Source: Dehalococcoidales bacterium (GTDB taxonomy: Bacteria; Chloroflexota; Dehalococcoidia; Dehalococcoidales; UBA5760). From it: 8,425 nucleotides of DNA. The stretch is from NCBI GenBank assembly GCA_028717305.1, contig JAQUOC010000058.1, positions 1 to 8,425 on the forward strand. The letters run 5' to 3'. Of this stretch, positions 1 to 7,636 are shown in pieces. A model generated the notes under the pieces. That model saw nothing but the letters and a program-made list of their open reading frames with translations. It did not search any database and was not told where the DNA came from. The position numbers were made by a program, and so were the translations under genes. Each line of letters opens with the position of its first letter. Within the stretch, counting starts at the first letter, position 1.

Positions 1-65
1 GTCAGTATCGTGCAATCATTCGAGTCTCAATCTTCCAGAAGGGCGTCCTCTCACACAAATTGGTA

Positions 66-94
66 TTGCTTTCTCTCTTCCGTGGTGCTACTAT
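66..94 (+). promoter_or_regulatory. Weak candidate sigma70-type promoter for the methyltransferase-NurA-HerA operon
   Basis: TTGCTT at 66-71 (3 of 6 to TTGACA) is followed 17 bases later by TACTAT at 89-94 (4 of 6 to TATAAT). This would start transcription about 40 bases before the first gene of the block. The match is poor, and the real promoter may lie upstream of the window. It is listed because the 140-base leader is the only non-coding stretch before a tightly packed gene block. Two copies of TATTGC (64-69 and 92-97) overlap the two boxes. Confidence 0.2.
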
Positions 95-140
95 TGCGAT
101 GGCGATGTACTCCTTGATATGCCCATAGGCGGAGAGGGAA

Positions 141-380
141 ATGCCGGTACTCGAACACTACTTTAATGTAAAAGAAGCTGCCAAAGTTTTAGGAGTTCAC
201 TGGGAAACAGTGAAACGTATGTGTAGGGAAGGTCGTATTCCCGCCGAGAAAATCCACAACATGTGGCTGATTGACGGGGTTTACCTGGAAAAATTCGCAT
301 CAACATACAACGAGCCGCGACGCGGCAAGAGGGGAACCTCAACTTTACTGAGGAAGAATGATGGTAACCGCCACGAGTAA
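141..380 (+). CDS. Small excisionase/MerR-like helix-turn-helix DNA-binding protein
   Basis: This 79-residue protein consists almost entirely of one winged helix-turn-helix domain of the excisionase/MerR-like kind (HTH_17 type). Residues 8-29 (FNVKEAAKVLGV, then WETVKRMCREG) form the two helices of the HTH. Residues 30-46 (GRIPAEKI...WLI) form the wing, and a short helix follows to about residue 55. The tail (58-79) is basic and probably disordered. The start has GGAGAGGG at 131-138, a good ribosome site. Its 3' end overlaps the next gene by 23 bases in another frame, so the two are almost certainly cotranscribed. In restriction-modification loci a small HTH protein in this position often regulates the operon (controller proteins, a different HTH family). 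A regulator role is my inference. An Xis-like recombination factor is the main alternative, but no integrase is visible here. Confidence 0.85.
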   Translation: MPVLEHYFNVKEAAKVLGVHWETVKRMCREGRIPAEKIHNMWLIDGVYLEKFASTYNEPRRGKRGTSTLLRKNDGNRHE

Positions 381-1629
381 TCAACCAGCCTCGTCTTGGT
401 CATTTGCCGAACTCTCTCCAGCAGAAACGCAATACCTGACACATGGTTACCACAGATACCCAGCCAAGTTTATTCCCCAACTAGTGCGCCAATTAGTTGA
501 AGAGTATAGCATGCCAGGAGATCGAATTTGTGATCCGTTTGGCGGTTGTGGGACAACTCTCGTCGAAGCAAAACTGGCAAACCGATTAAGTTTTGGTTAT
601 GACATTAATCCTGTCGCTGTCATGATAACCAGAACCAAAATTACCGCAATCTATCCTGAAGCCTTATCAAAAAGGTCTGCCTATTGGAAGGATGAATTAG
701 AAAAGAGTGCCCACGTAACTGAGGAAATTAGCTTGCCTCCGAATAGTGACCGACTTCTGTATTGGTTTGGAGAAACGAACCTAAAGAGACTAATCCAAAT
801 CAAAAGTATTTTAAACAAAGAGACAGATCCGGCTATCCGAAGGTTCTTTTTCTGTTGTCTATCTCACGTGTTGAAAAACTGCTCTTATTGGCTTACCACG
901 AGTACAAAGCCGCAGAAGGACCGTGAAAAAATCCCTGAATCCCCAGATAATGCGTTTGTGTCACACTTATCGAGAATGATCAGGCGCAACGCGGAATTTT
1001 ACGAGGAAATACAGAAGTTCAAACCAGACGAGCCACCAGCTTTTATGTATAAAGCCGATGCACAGCATCTCCCAGTGCCTGCGAATTGTGTAGATTTGGT
1101 CGTTACGTCCCCACCATATAGTACGTCTTACGAATATCCGGATATTCATCAGTTGACGGCTTTGTTGTTTGGATTCTGCGAGACTCTTAGAGATTTCAGG
1201 GAGGGATTCATTGGGTGCAAAACTGGTGACCTTCACAGAGACGAAGACCTCACGGACTCCAAGGCCTCGAAAGCTATCGCACGTTTAAGAATAGCAGACG
1301 CAAGACTCGGAGATGCCATCAATAGCTATTTCGTAGATATGAACCATGTCTACAGCGAAATGTACCGTGTGCTGAGAAAAGGCAAAAGAGCATGTATCGT
1401 TATCGGGGACACCGAACTGCGAGGAGTGCAAATTCCTAATGCTGAAGTAGCTATTCACCAAATGCGAAAGGTCGGCTTTGTATTAGAAAAAAAGATCCAG
1501 CGGCCAGTACCCGGCAGAGTTCTCGCTCCTTATAGAGATAAACACAACGGCCGATTTACATCTGCTGGCAATTCTGAAGCAAAAAAAATCTACAGTCACG
1601 AATATATTCTGATCCTAAGGAAGAAATGA
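358..1629 (+). CDS. DNA amino-methyltransferase (N4-cytosine or N6-adenine), TSPPY type
   Basis: S-adenosylmethionine-dependent DNA methyltransferase, 423 residues. HRYPAKFIP (32-40) corresponds to motif X. CDPFGGCGTTLVEA (58-71) is the SAM-binding motif I, and GYDINPVAV (80-88) is motif II. DLVVTSPPYS (246-255) is catalytic motif IV; the SPPY form favours N4-cytosine, but adenine cannot be excluded. MYRVLRKGKRACIVIGD (335-351) is the usual following strand region. About 150 residues separate motifs II and IV and could hold target recognition. The order X-I-II-insert-IV is not the beta-class order. Tandem ATG codons stand at 358 and 361; GAGG at 350-353 lies 4 and 7 bases from them, so 361 may be the real start. 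The protein is intact, with no sign of a frameshift. Likely role: marks host DNA as self for the downstream NurA-HerA genes (inference). Confidence 0.93.
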   Translation: MMVTATSNQPASSWSFAELSPAETQYLTHGYHRYPAKFIPQLVRQLVEEYSMPGDRICDPFGGCGTTLVEAKLANRLSFGYDINPVAVMITRTKITAIYPEALSKRSAYWKDELEKSAHVTEEISLPPNSDRLLYWFGETNLKRLIQIKSILNKETDPAIRRFFFCCLSHVLKNCSYWLTTSTKPQKDREKIPESPDNAFVSHLSRMIRRNAEFYEEIQKFKPDEPPAFMYKADAQHLPVPANCVDLVVTSPPYSTSYEYPDIHQLTALLFGFCETLRDFREGFIGCKTGDLHRDEDLTDSKASKAIARLRIADARLGDAINSYFVDMNHVYSEMYRVLRKGKRACIVIGDTELRGVQIPNAEVAIHQMRKVGFVLEKKIQRPVPGRVLAPYRDKHNGRFTSAGNSEAKKIYSHEYILILRKK

Positions 1630-1656
1630 ACGCGGTTCCAGTGAGGGGGAGCATTA

Positions 1657-2733
1657 ATGGCTGACGATGAGCAGGAGCGTCAAGAGGTCACGTTTACCGA
1701 ATTCGTCAAACCCGAGAGGTGGAAGGACTTTGATAGCCACGCGCGATCAATAAACAGCGACCTGTCAAAGGACCTTGCTACCTCATCCAGACAAAACGAG
1801 CGTATTAGGAAGGAAGTGCGCGATTTTCTCGAGAAAGAATATGACATCAGGAGGGTTGGAGACAAAGAACTATTATGGGCAGAAGGTAAGTTGTTTGGAT
1901 GCCAAGTTTCTGCGGTCGATGGCACGCACTCAACTTACCCAATGCTTTCGGGGATACGGTGTCGAATAGGCGTTGCTGCTACATCTTACAAGAATAAGAG
2001 GACAGACGGAGTTGTTTTCGTTTCAGAGCAGCATCTTCATCCTACCGAAACATCTGTACTTGGTATTCTTAAGAATCGTAAACCAGAAAACAGACTTATT
2101 TCTAACATGCTGATTCGAGCAATAATGTTCTATATGGAAAGAAAGATTGGTTTAGAAAGACAGGAAGAATGGGTTATGTTCAACGGACCTGTAATTCCCT
2201 ATGAGCTTAGAACAGGCATTGGGCGCTTGAGAGCATTGGATCCTTGTTTGTTATTGTGCGAACAAGCGCTAGAGCGTAAAACAATAGTTGGAGTGATAGG
2301 AACATCCTCGGAACCGGAGATAATCAGTCTTGGGCTGGCTCTGAATTCAGGAGAATATGTCCGGCTTCGTTCATTCAAGGAGGACCTGGAGGATTACTTG
2401 CCGGCGGCTCATTTCAACGTGGCTGACCAAGCAAGATTTCAACGCTTTATAGAAACATATGGAGACAAATTAGATGTGGGCATATACAAGGCAGGACAAA
2501 GATCTTACATGTTTCATGCCCATTCTGAGTGTTTTGATGAGGCCGCGGCGGTCATCATGCGTGATTCAATGTTTCAACAACTGCGTGGCTATCCGCTTTT
2601 AATAGACTATGCCGATAGCTTATGTACACACATGCTGGCGTCTTCGGATTTCAGGAGGATGGTAGACTTCGGACTCGCTAGAGAAGGATCTCTATCATTC
2701 GAACAATCTGAAGGTGATCAGAGAAGGAGGTAG
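1657..2733 (+). CDS. nurA: NurA-like nuclease domain protein
   Basis: This 358-residue protein resembles the NurA family of Mn-dependent 5'-3' exo- and endonucleases, which work with the HerA translocase. Seen in the sequence: SAVDGT at 85-90 (D88), the N-terminal acidic 'DG' motif; VMFNGPVIPYELR at 173-185, the position of the second DG motif; IVGVIGTSSE at 210-219, a core strand; and GYPLLIDYAD at 311-320, the C-terminal YP motif. Residues 1-80 are charged and helical. Oddity: the second motif reads FNG, with Asn176 where Asp is usual, which may weaken metal binding. Length is close to the family norm. The start follows GAGGGGGAG at 1643-1651, 27 bases after the methyltransferase stop, and the HerA-like gene begins 3 bases after its stop. 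This NurA-HerA adjacency is the strongest contextual support. The family call rests on motif pattern and context, not on a search. Confidence 0.82.
   Translation: MADDEQERQEVTFTEFVKPERWKDFDSHARSINSDLSKDLATSSRQNERIRKEVRDFLEKEYDIRRVGDKELLWAEGKLFGCQVSAVDGTHSTYPMLSGIRCRIGVAATSYKNKRTDGVVFVSEQHLHPTETSVLGILKNRKPENRLISNMLIRAIMFYMERKIGLERQEEWVMFNGPVIPYELRTGIGRLRALDPCLLLCEQALERKTIVGVIGTSSEPEIISLGLALNSGEYVRLRSFKEDLEDYLPAAHFNVADQARFQRFIETYGDKLDVGIYKAGQRSYMFHAHSECFDEAAAVIMRDSMFQQLRGYPLLIDYADSLCTHMLASSDFRRMVDFGLAREGSLSFEQSEGDQRRR
2724..2730 (+). promoter_or_regulatory. Strong ribosome binding site for the HerA-like gene
   Basis: AAGGAGG lies inside the last codons of the NurA-like gene, 6 bases before the ATG at 2737, and the NurA stop codon falls in the spacer. 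It is the best Shine-Dalgarno match in the + strand block. The geometry suggests coupled translation of the two partners, with efficient reinitiation for the ATPase. Confidence 0.75.
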
Positions 2734-2736
2734 ATT

Positions 2737-4326
2737 ATGTTGGGTTACGTGCATTTTGACCGGAGTGGTGTCACCAATAATCGTACGGAAATTCTGGTAT
2801 CCAAAGAAAAAATTGGCGAACTTGTGCGAAATAAGTACGTCAGAATAACCAACCCCGCGGATAGCTCAGGGCACGCGCGTGAATTCCTGGGGCGAATAGT
2901 AGAAGGCCCATTTTATAATCCTGAGGAAGTTGGTAGAGATTCCGCACTAGCTCAAACCTCGATACTAAAGGGGGAATCATTCCCAGCAGTACCCAATTAT
3001 TATGCAGTAGGTGGAATAGAAATCCTCGGCGAGCTCCGTGATTGGGCTGTCTATGGCACAGCGACCAGGCCTGCACCTCAAGCTAAAGTAGAAGATTTGA
3101 CCTCAGATGACATTAGAAAGTTGCTGAAAATAGGTGGGGACGCATTATTGGGAACGCTAGATGGGTATCCTGATGTACAGGTCTCTCTACAAACACAAGA
3201 AAAGAAAGTAATTCCCAGAAACCTTGGGGTTTTCGGGACCGTCGGTTCGGGCAAGACTAATACAGCCCAGGTCATTATAGAAGAAGCATCTAAATCCGGC
3301 TACGCTGTCATCATATTGGATGTGGAGGGCGAATATATTCGCTTGGATGATCCGAGTGAGGAGACAAGCCTTCATGAAATATTGAAAACCTTTGATTATA
3401 CACCAGTCGGCTTGGGGAACTTTGAATTATACTACCCAACGTCAGGTGAGTGTGCGAGAGAAGATGCAATACCATTTACCATTAACACGCAAGACCTTGA
3501 CCCATTAATCATTTCTGAACTGATTGAAGCCGAAGAAGCTCAAGAAAGAAGATTGCTGGATGTAGTAGAAAGCCTGCGTAAGAGAAAGAAGGAAGAAAAG
3601 GGAGCCAAAGAAGAAGATAGTCTGCGGGGAACTCTTTCCAGAGGGAGTCGCAATAACATCACCTATACTCTTAATGATATTATCAAGGAATGCGCAGTCA
3701 GGGCTGATGAGGGGAAAGGTGCCGACAAAGCGTCCTATTACGCACTGATGGGTAAACTAGGAGGGCTCAATCGTACTAAAGCGTTTGATGTGAAAGATAC
3801 CGAGACCATCAATGCAAAGGGACTCTTACAGGACGGGCACGTCACTGTATTCGATGTGAGCGGTTGTGCCGAAAGGCTAAAGAACATAGTCATATATGAT
3901 TTATTAAGTAAGGTATTTACGGAGAAATTGGGTGGTAATACTGTAAAGGCGCTTATTGTAATTGAAGAAGCTCACTCATTTATAAGCCGTGATAAAAGCT
4001 CCAAAATGTCGGAAACCATCGAGATGCTTCGTGAAATAGCTAGGCGGGGACGAAAAAGGTGGCTTGGGCTTTGTTTTATTTCGCAGCAACCATCTCATTT
4101 ACCGAATGAAATATTTGAACTATGTAATACACGTATAGTCCATACAATCAAGAGCCATGCTAACTTGAATGCCCTAAAACTTACAGCCGGTGATGTCAGC
4201 GAAGAGATGTGGAACAATGTGCCTTCTTTAGGAACTGGCCAGGCAGTTATAAGTAGCCCCCAGCTAAGGGACCCGATTGTAGTTAATGTCCGACCTTGTA
4301 GAACCAAGCGCGAGTTTGTGGATTAG
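2737..4326 (+). CDS. herA: HerA-like hexameric DNA-translocating ATPase
   Basis: This 529-residue P-loop ATPase belongs to the HerA/FtsK superfamily, whose hexamers pump double-stranded DNA and stimulate NurA nucleases. Residues 1-110 form a beta-rich N-terminal region consistent with the HAS-barrel. The Walker A motif is GTVGSGKT (167-174). ILDVEGEY (193-200) is the strand typical of HerA. Walker B is ALIVIEEAH (405-413). A basic stretch EIARRGRKRW (433-442) probably contains the arginine finger, and FISQQPSHLP (448-457) is the sensor segment. A highly charged Lys/Glu-rich insert (residues 266-294) lies between the Walker motifs and is probably coiled coil. The C terminus (NTRIVHTIKSHANLNAL and following) matches HerA tails. 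No membrane segment is seen. The gene follows NurA by 3 bases and precedes the large methyltransferase gene by 9, so it is central to the proposed system. Inference: it loads on target DNA and feeds it to NurA. Confidence 0.93.
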   Translation: MLGYVHFDRSGVTNNRTEILVSKEKIGELVRNKYVRITNPADSSGHAREFLGRIVEGPFYNPEEVGRDSALAQTSILKGESFPAVPNYYAVGGIEILGELRDWAVYGTATRPAPQAKVEDLTSDDIRKLLKIGGDALLGTLDGYPDVQVSLQTQEKKVIPRNLGVFGTVGSGKTNTAQVIIEEASKSGYAVIILDVEGEYIRLDDPSEETSLHEILKTFDYTPVGLGNFELYYPTSGECAREDAIPFTINTQDLDPLIISELIEAEEAQERRLLDVVESLRKRKKEEKGAKEEDSLRGTLSRGSRNNITYTLNDIIKECAVRADEGKGADKASYYALMGKLGGLNRTKAFDVKDTETINAKGLLQDGHVTVFDVSGCAERLKNIVIYDLLSKVFTEKLGGNTVKALIVIEEAHSFISRDKSSKMSETIEMLREIARRGRKRWLGLCFISQQPSHLPNEIFELCNTRIVHTIKSHANLNALKLTAGDVSEEMWNNVPSLGTGQAVISSPQLRDPIVVNVRPCRTKREFVD

Positions 4327-4335
4327 GAATCAGTA

Positions 4336-7300
4336 ATGGCTCTCAGGGAAGAAAGCCCGATATCAGTTGAAGAAGCGGTTAGGAAGCTGTCAGCTGCGGT
4401 AACCCGTGAAATTCAGGATGCAGCTGAACGTGCCCATAATGAGGCAGAGTTTCGGACTGCTGTGACTCGGACTATCGAAAAACTGGCGGATGAGCTAGAC
4501 CTCAGCCTTTCCCTGAGAGAAGAGTATACCCTATTAGATAGTGGCCGGGCTGATGCCGTCTATAACCGCTTTGTCATTGAGTACGAGCCTCCCGGTTCCC
4601 TACATACAGTAAATTCATACCGGACTAATGAACACGCCATCGGCCAGGTGAAGCAATATATCGAGGGACTTCACCGCGTCGAAAGGCATAAGATGGACAG
4701 AATAGCTGGCGTTGCCTTTGACGGTAACTATTTCATTTTTGTGCGCTTTAAAGACGGTAGCTGGGAGATAGATACCCCACTACTAGTTACCAAAGAATCG
4801 ACAGAGCGTTTTATCAAATATTTGTATTCTCTGAGTACAGAGCTAGCTTTAACGGCCAGTAATCTAGTCCGTGACTTTGGTGAAGGAAAAACAGCGGCTA
4901 AACACTGTGTAAGCACATTATATACGGCACTAACCGAAAGCCAGGACTCCAAAATCAGAGTTCTATTTTCCCAGTGGAAGCAGCAATTTGCCGAAGTATG
5001 CGGATATGAATCAGGTTCATCCAGGCTTGATGTGAAGACACTGGGACGGCGGTTCGGCGTGAGGCAAGCGAACCCAGAGGCATTCCCTTTATTCTTTGCG
5101 ATCCATTCTTACTATGCCACCTTCATCAAGCTCCTGGCAGTGCAGATTGCATCCTATTATGCCTTCCCCAGGCTTGGGACAGGATTGATGGAGGTAGCAA
5201 GTTACCCATCGGATAAACTGGCCAGTTATCTCAAAGATATGGAGCATGGCGGAGTTTTTAAGAACTTTGGTATCAGCAATTTCCTGGAAGGGGATTTCTT
5301 CGGCTGGTATCTTGAAGTCTGGGATGATGGCATAGAGGAAGCAATCAGAGAGCTCATATCAATCCTGGCCAACTACTCACTGGTTACCCTTGAAGTGGAC
5401 CAGGAGCAGACACGCGACCTTTTGAAGAAGCTTTACCAAAATCTGATGCCAAAAGATCTTAGGCACAACCTGGGTGAGTATTATACCCCGGATTGGATCG
5501 CGGAGCGTCTGTTGAACCAGTTGGAAAGCGGTAAATTTGAGGGTAATCCAGATAAGCGTCTCCTTGACCCGGCATGCGGCTCCGGCACTTTTCTCGTAAT
5601 CGCAATACAGAAGATAAAGGAGTATGGTAGCGAAAACCTAATCCCGGAACATATACTGCTGGAGAAAATACTGGGCAACGTGGTCGGCTATGACCTCAAT
5701 CCCCTGGCGGTAATTTCGGCCAGGACCAACTATTTGCTTGCGGTTGGTGACCTTTTACCATACAGAAAAGGCGAGGTGAGTATCCCTGTGTACCTGGCGG
5801 ATTCAATCATGACGCCTTCGCAAGGAAGGGACCTTTTCGGGCAGAATAAATACAGCTTTAAGACAGCGGTCGGTGAATTCGCTATACCCAAGTCTCTTGT
5901 CTCTACCCGTTATATTGATGACCTAGCAAATCTGCTTGAAGAAAGCGTGGAGATAAACCGTTCACCAGCACAATTCCGGCAGTCCCTGCTGTCACGATTT
6001 CCTCTCGTTGAAGACCATGACCATCAGGACCTGGAAATACTTGAAGAGCTATATAACAAAATGCTGGAGCTTGAGAATAGCCATATTAATGGTATATGGG
6101 CTCGCATTATTAAGAATGCCTTTGCGCCCCTCTTCCAGGGCCAGTTTGACTACATAGCCGGTAATCCCCCATGGGTGAACTGGGAGAGCTTACCTGACCA
6201 ATACCGAGATGAGACCAAATGGCTTTGGGAGAAATATGGTCTCTTTACTCTTAAGGGATGGCAGGCACGCATGGGTGGTGGAAAGAAAGATATCTCAGCC
6301 CTGATGACATATGTAGCCATTGATGGTTATCTCAAGGCCGGTGGTAAACTGGGATTTGTAATCACTCAAACCGTTTTCAAAACCACCGGTGGCAGTGAAG
6401 GTTTCAGACGGTTCCGCCTTGGAGAAAATGATTACCTCCAAGTATTACATGTAGACGATATGAGTGCCATAAAGCCTTTTGAGGGTGCTGCTAACCGTAC
6501 CAGCGTTGTGATAATCAAGAAGGGAGATGAGACCAGGTACCCGATACAATACACCTATTGGAGAAAGAAGAAAAAGGGGACAGGTATCCCGGAAGATATG
6601 CCACTGAAAATTATCACCGAAGATTATATCCGTACATCGCAGTGGCAGGCTACTCCGGTTAATAGTGATAATCCTTATTCACCCTGGATTACCGGAAGGC
6701 CAAGAGCGATAGCGGCAGCGCGCAAAGTAATAGCCGCTTCGGAGTATCAGGCTAGAGAGGGAAGCAATACTGGAGGGCTGAATGGTGCTTACTGGGTCAG
6801 CATTATTGCTAAACGTCCGGACGGAAGCATAGTAGTCCGAAATGAGGCTGACATTGGTAAGAAACATGTTGAAAATAGGCAGTCTCCTGTAGAACCTGAT
6901 CTGCTTTATCCCTTACTAAGAGGCCAAGATATACAACGATGGCAAGCCGAACCTCGCTTGAGAATTATATTGGCACAGAATCCTGAAACCAGAGTAGGTT
7001 GGGATGAAGATTGGATGAAGGAGACACTACCAAAGACATACTTCTATTTTAAGCAATTTGAAGAGCAACTTAGGCAAAGAAGCCTTTATAGGAAATACTG
7101 TGATTCTAAGGATGCCTTTTACTCTATGTATGGAGTGAGTGCTTATACTCTGGCAGATTATAAGGTTACTTGGACTCGCGTAGCCACAGATATTAAAGCG
7201 GCGGTGGTCGGGTCAGTAGATAACAATCTCATAGGGAGAAAGCCAGTAATACCAGCGGATACGGCAACGATGGTAGCGTTCAATGAAGAGATTGAGGCGC

Positions 7301-7614
7301 ATTATTTCGCTGCGCTGATGAATTCAAGCCCAACTCGCTTCGTAATAGCCTCTTATTCGTCGCAAAGCACAGGTAGCTTCGGTTCGCCTCATGTGCTGAC
7401 CCATGTGAAAATTCCGAAGTATAACCGCGATAATGAAATCCATACCCAACTCGCTTCCTTGTCGAAAGAGGCACACCAGGCAACCGCAGCCGGAGAGCCT
7501 AGTAAACTTAAAGAGATTGAAGAAAGTATTGATCAGGCGGCAGCAAGGTTGTGGGAGCTCACCCCAGAGGAGCTCAGAGATATACAGAATTCCCTTAGGG
7601 ATTTGACGATTTAG
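4336..7614 (+). CDS. Type IIG/Eco57I/PglX-like protein: nuclease-like domain, N6-adenine methyltransferase, target recognition
   Basis: This 1092-residue protein has the order of single-chain restriction-modification enzymes. Residues 1-150: nuclease-like domain with RADAVYNRFVIEYEPPG at 71-87 (D73, E82) and QVKQYIEG at 104-111, the QxxxY-type helix. The expected ExK lysine is Glu84, so cleavage is doubtful. Residues 160-370 are a helical linker. Methyltransferase core: GEYYTPDWIAERLL at 380-393 (motif X), LDPACGSGTFL at 410-420 (motif I), GYDLNPLAV at 451-459 (II), VYLADSI at 485-491 (III) and DYIAGNPPWVNW at 605-616 (IV, N6-adenine type). The C-terminal part (about 770-1092), including LLRGQDIQRW at 860-869, is the target-recognition region. 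The start has a weak AGGA at 4325-4328 overlapping the HerA stop, 7 bases from the ATG. It is either a second modification and specificity subunit or a full type IIG enzyme. The methyltransferase call is firm; nuclease activity is not. Confidence 0.92.
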   Translation: MALREESPISVEEAVRKLSAAVTREIQDAAERAHNEAEFRTAVTRTIEKLADELDLSLSLREEYTLLDSGRADAVYNRFVIEYEPPGSLHTVNSYRTNEHAIGQVKQYIEGLHRVERHKMDRIAGVAFDGNYFIFVRFKDGSWEIDTPLLVTKESTERFIKYLYSLSTELALTASNLVRDFGEGKTAAKHCVSTLYTALTESQDSKIRVLFSQWKQQFAEVCGYESGSSRLDVKTLGRRFGVRQANPEAFPLFFAIHSYYATFIKLLAVQIASYYAFPRLGTGLMEVASYPSDKLASYLKDMEHGGVFKNFGISNFLEGDFFGWYLEVWDDGIEEAIRELISILANYSLVTLEVDQEQTRDLLKKLYQNLMPKDLRHNLGEYYTPDWIAERLLNQLESGKFEGNPDKRLLDPACGSGTFLVIAIQKIKEYGSENLIPEHILLEKILGNVVGYDLNPLAVISARTNYLLAVGDLLPYRKGEVSIPVYLADSIMTPSQGRDLFGQNKYSFKTAVGEFAIPKSLVSTRYIDDLANLLEESVEINRSPAQFRQSLLSRFPLVEDHDHQDLEILEELYNKMLELENSHINGIWARIIKNAFAPLFQGQFDYIAGNPPWVNWESLPDQYRDETKWLWEKYGLFTLKGWQARMGGGKKDISALMTYVAIDGYLKAGGKLGFVITQTVFKTTGGSEGFRRFRLGENDYLQVLHVDDMSAIKPFEGAANRTSVVIIKKGDETRYPIQYTYWRKKKKGTGIPEDMPLKIITEDYIRTSQWQATPVNSDNPYSPWITGRPRAIAAARKVIAASEYQAREGSNTGGLNGAYWVSIIAKRPDGSIVVRNEADIGKKHVENRQSPVEPDLLYPLLRGQDIQRWQAEPRLRIILAQNPETRVGWDEDWMKETLPKTYFYFKQFEEQLRQRSLYRKYCDSKDAFYSMYGVSAYTLADYKVTWTRVATDIKAAVVGSVDNNLIGRKPVIPADTATMVAFNEEIEAHYFAALMNSSPTRFVIASYSSQSTGSFGSPHVLTHVKIPKYNRDNEIHTQLASLSKEAHQATAAGEPSKLKEIEESIDQAAARLWELTPEELRDIQNSLRDLTI

Positions 7615-7636
7615 GATTCAGTCAGTTAGTACCGTG

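Noticed and set aside
1..166. Open reading stretches at the left edge: + frames open to 117, 128 and 166, and a - strand stretch ending at position 2
   Set aside because: All are 38-54 codons, several frames are open at once, none has a recognisable motif and the - strand one lacks a good start. An upstream gene's C terminus may be among them, but I cannot choose one.
1775..1969. 64-codon + strand reading frame inside the NurA-like gene
   Set aside because: It lies in an alternative frame of a well-supported gene and has no ribosome site or recognisable domain.
7555..7574. Repeated GAGCTC near the end of the large methyltransferase gene
   Set aside because: It lies within coding sequence, GAGCTC is itself palindromic, and no T run follows, so there is no case for a terminator.
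7620..7636. GTCAGT...CGTGC at 7621-7637 resembling the first bases of the window (GTCAGTATCGTGC), a possible flanking repeat of an element
   Set aside because: Only 6 plus 5 bases match with different spacing, and no transposase, integrase or terminal repeats accompany them.
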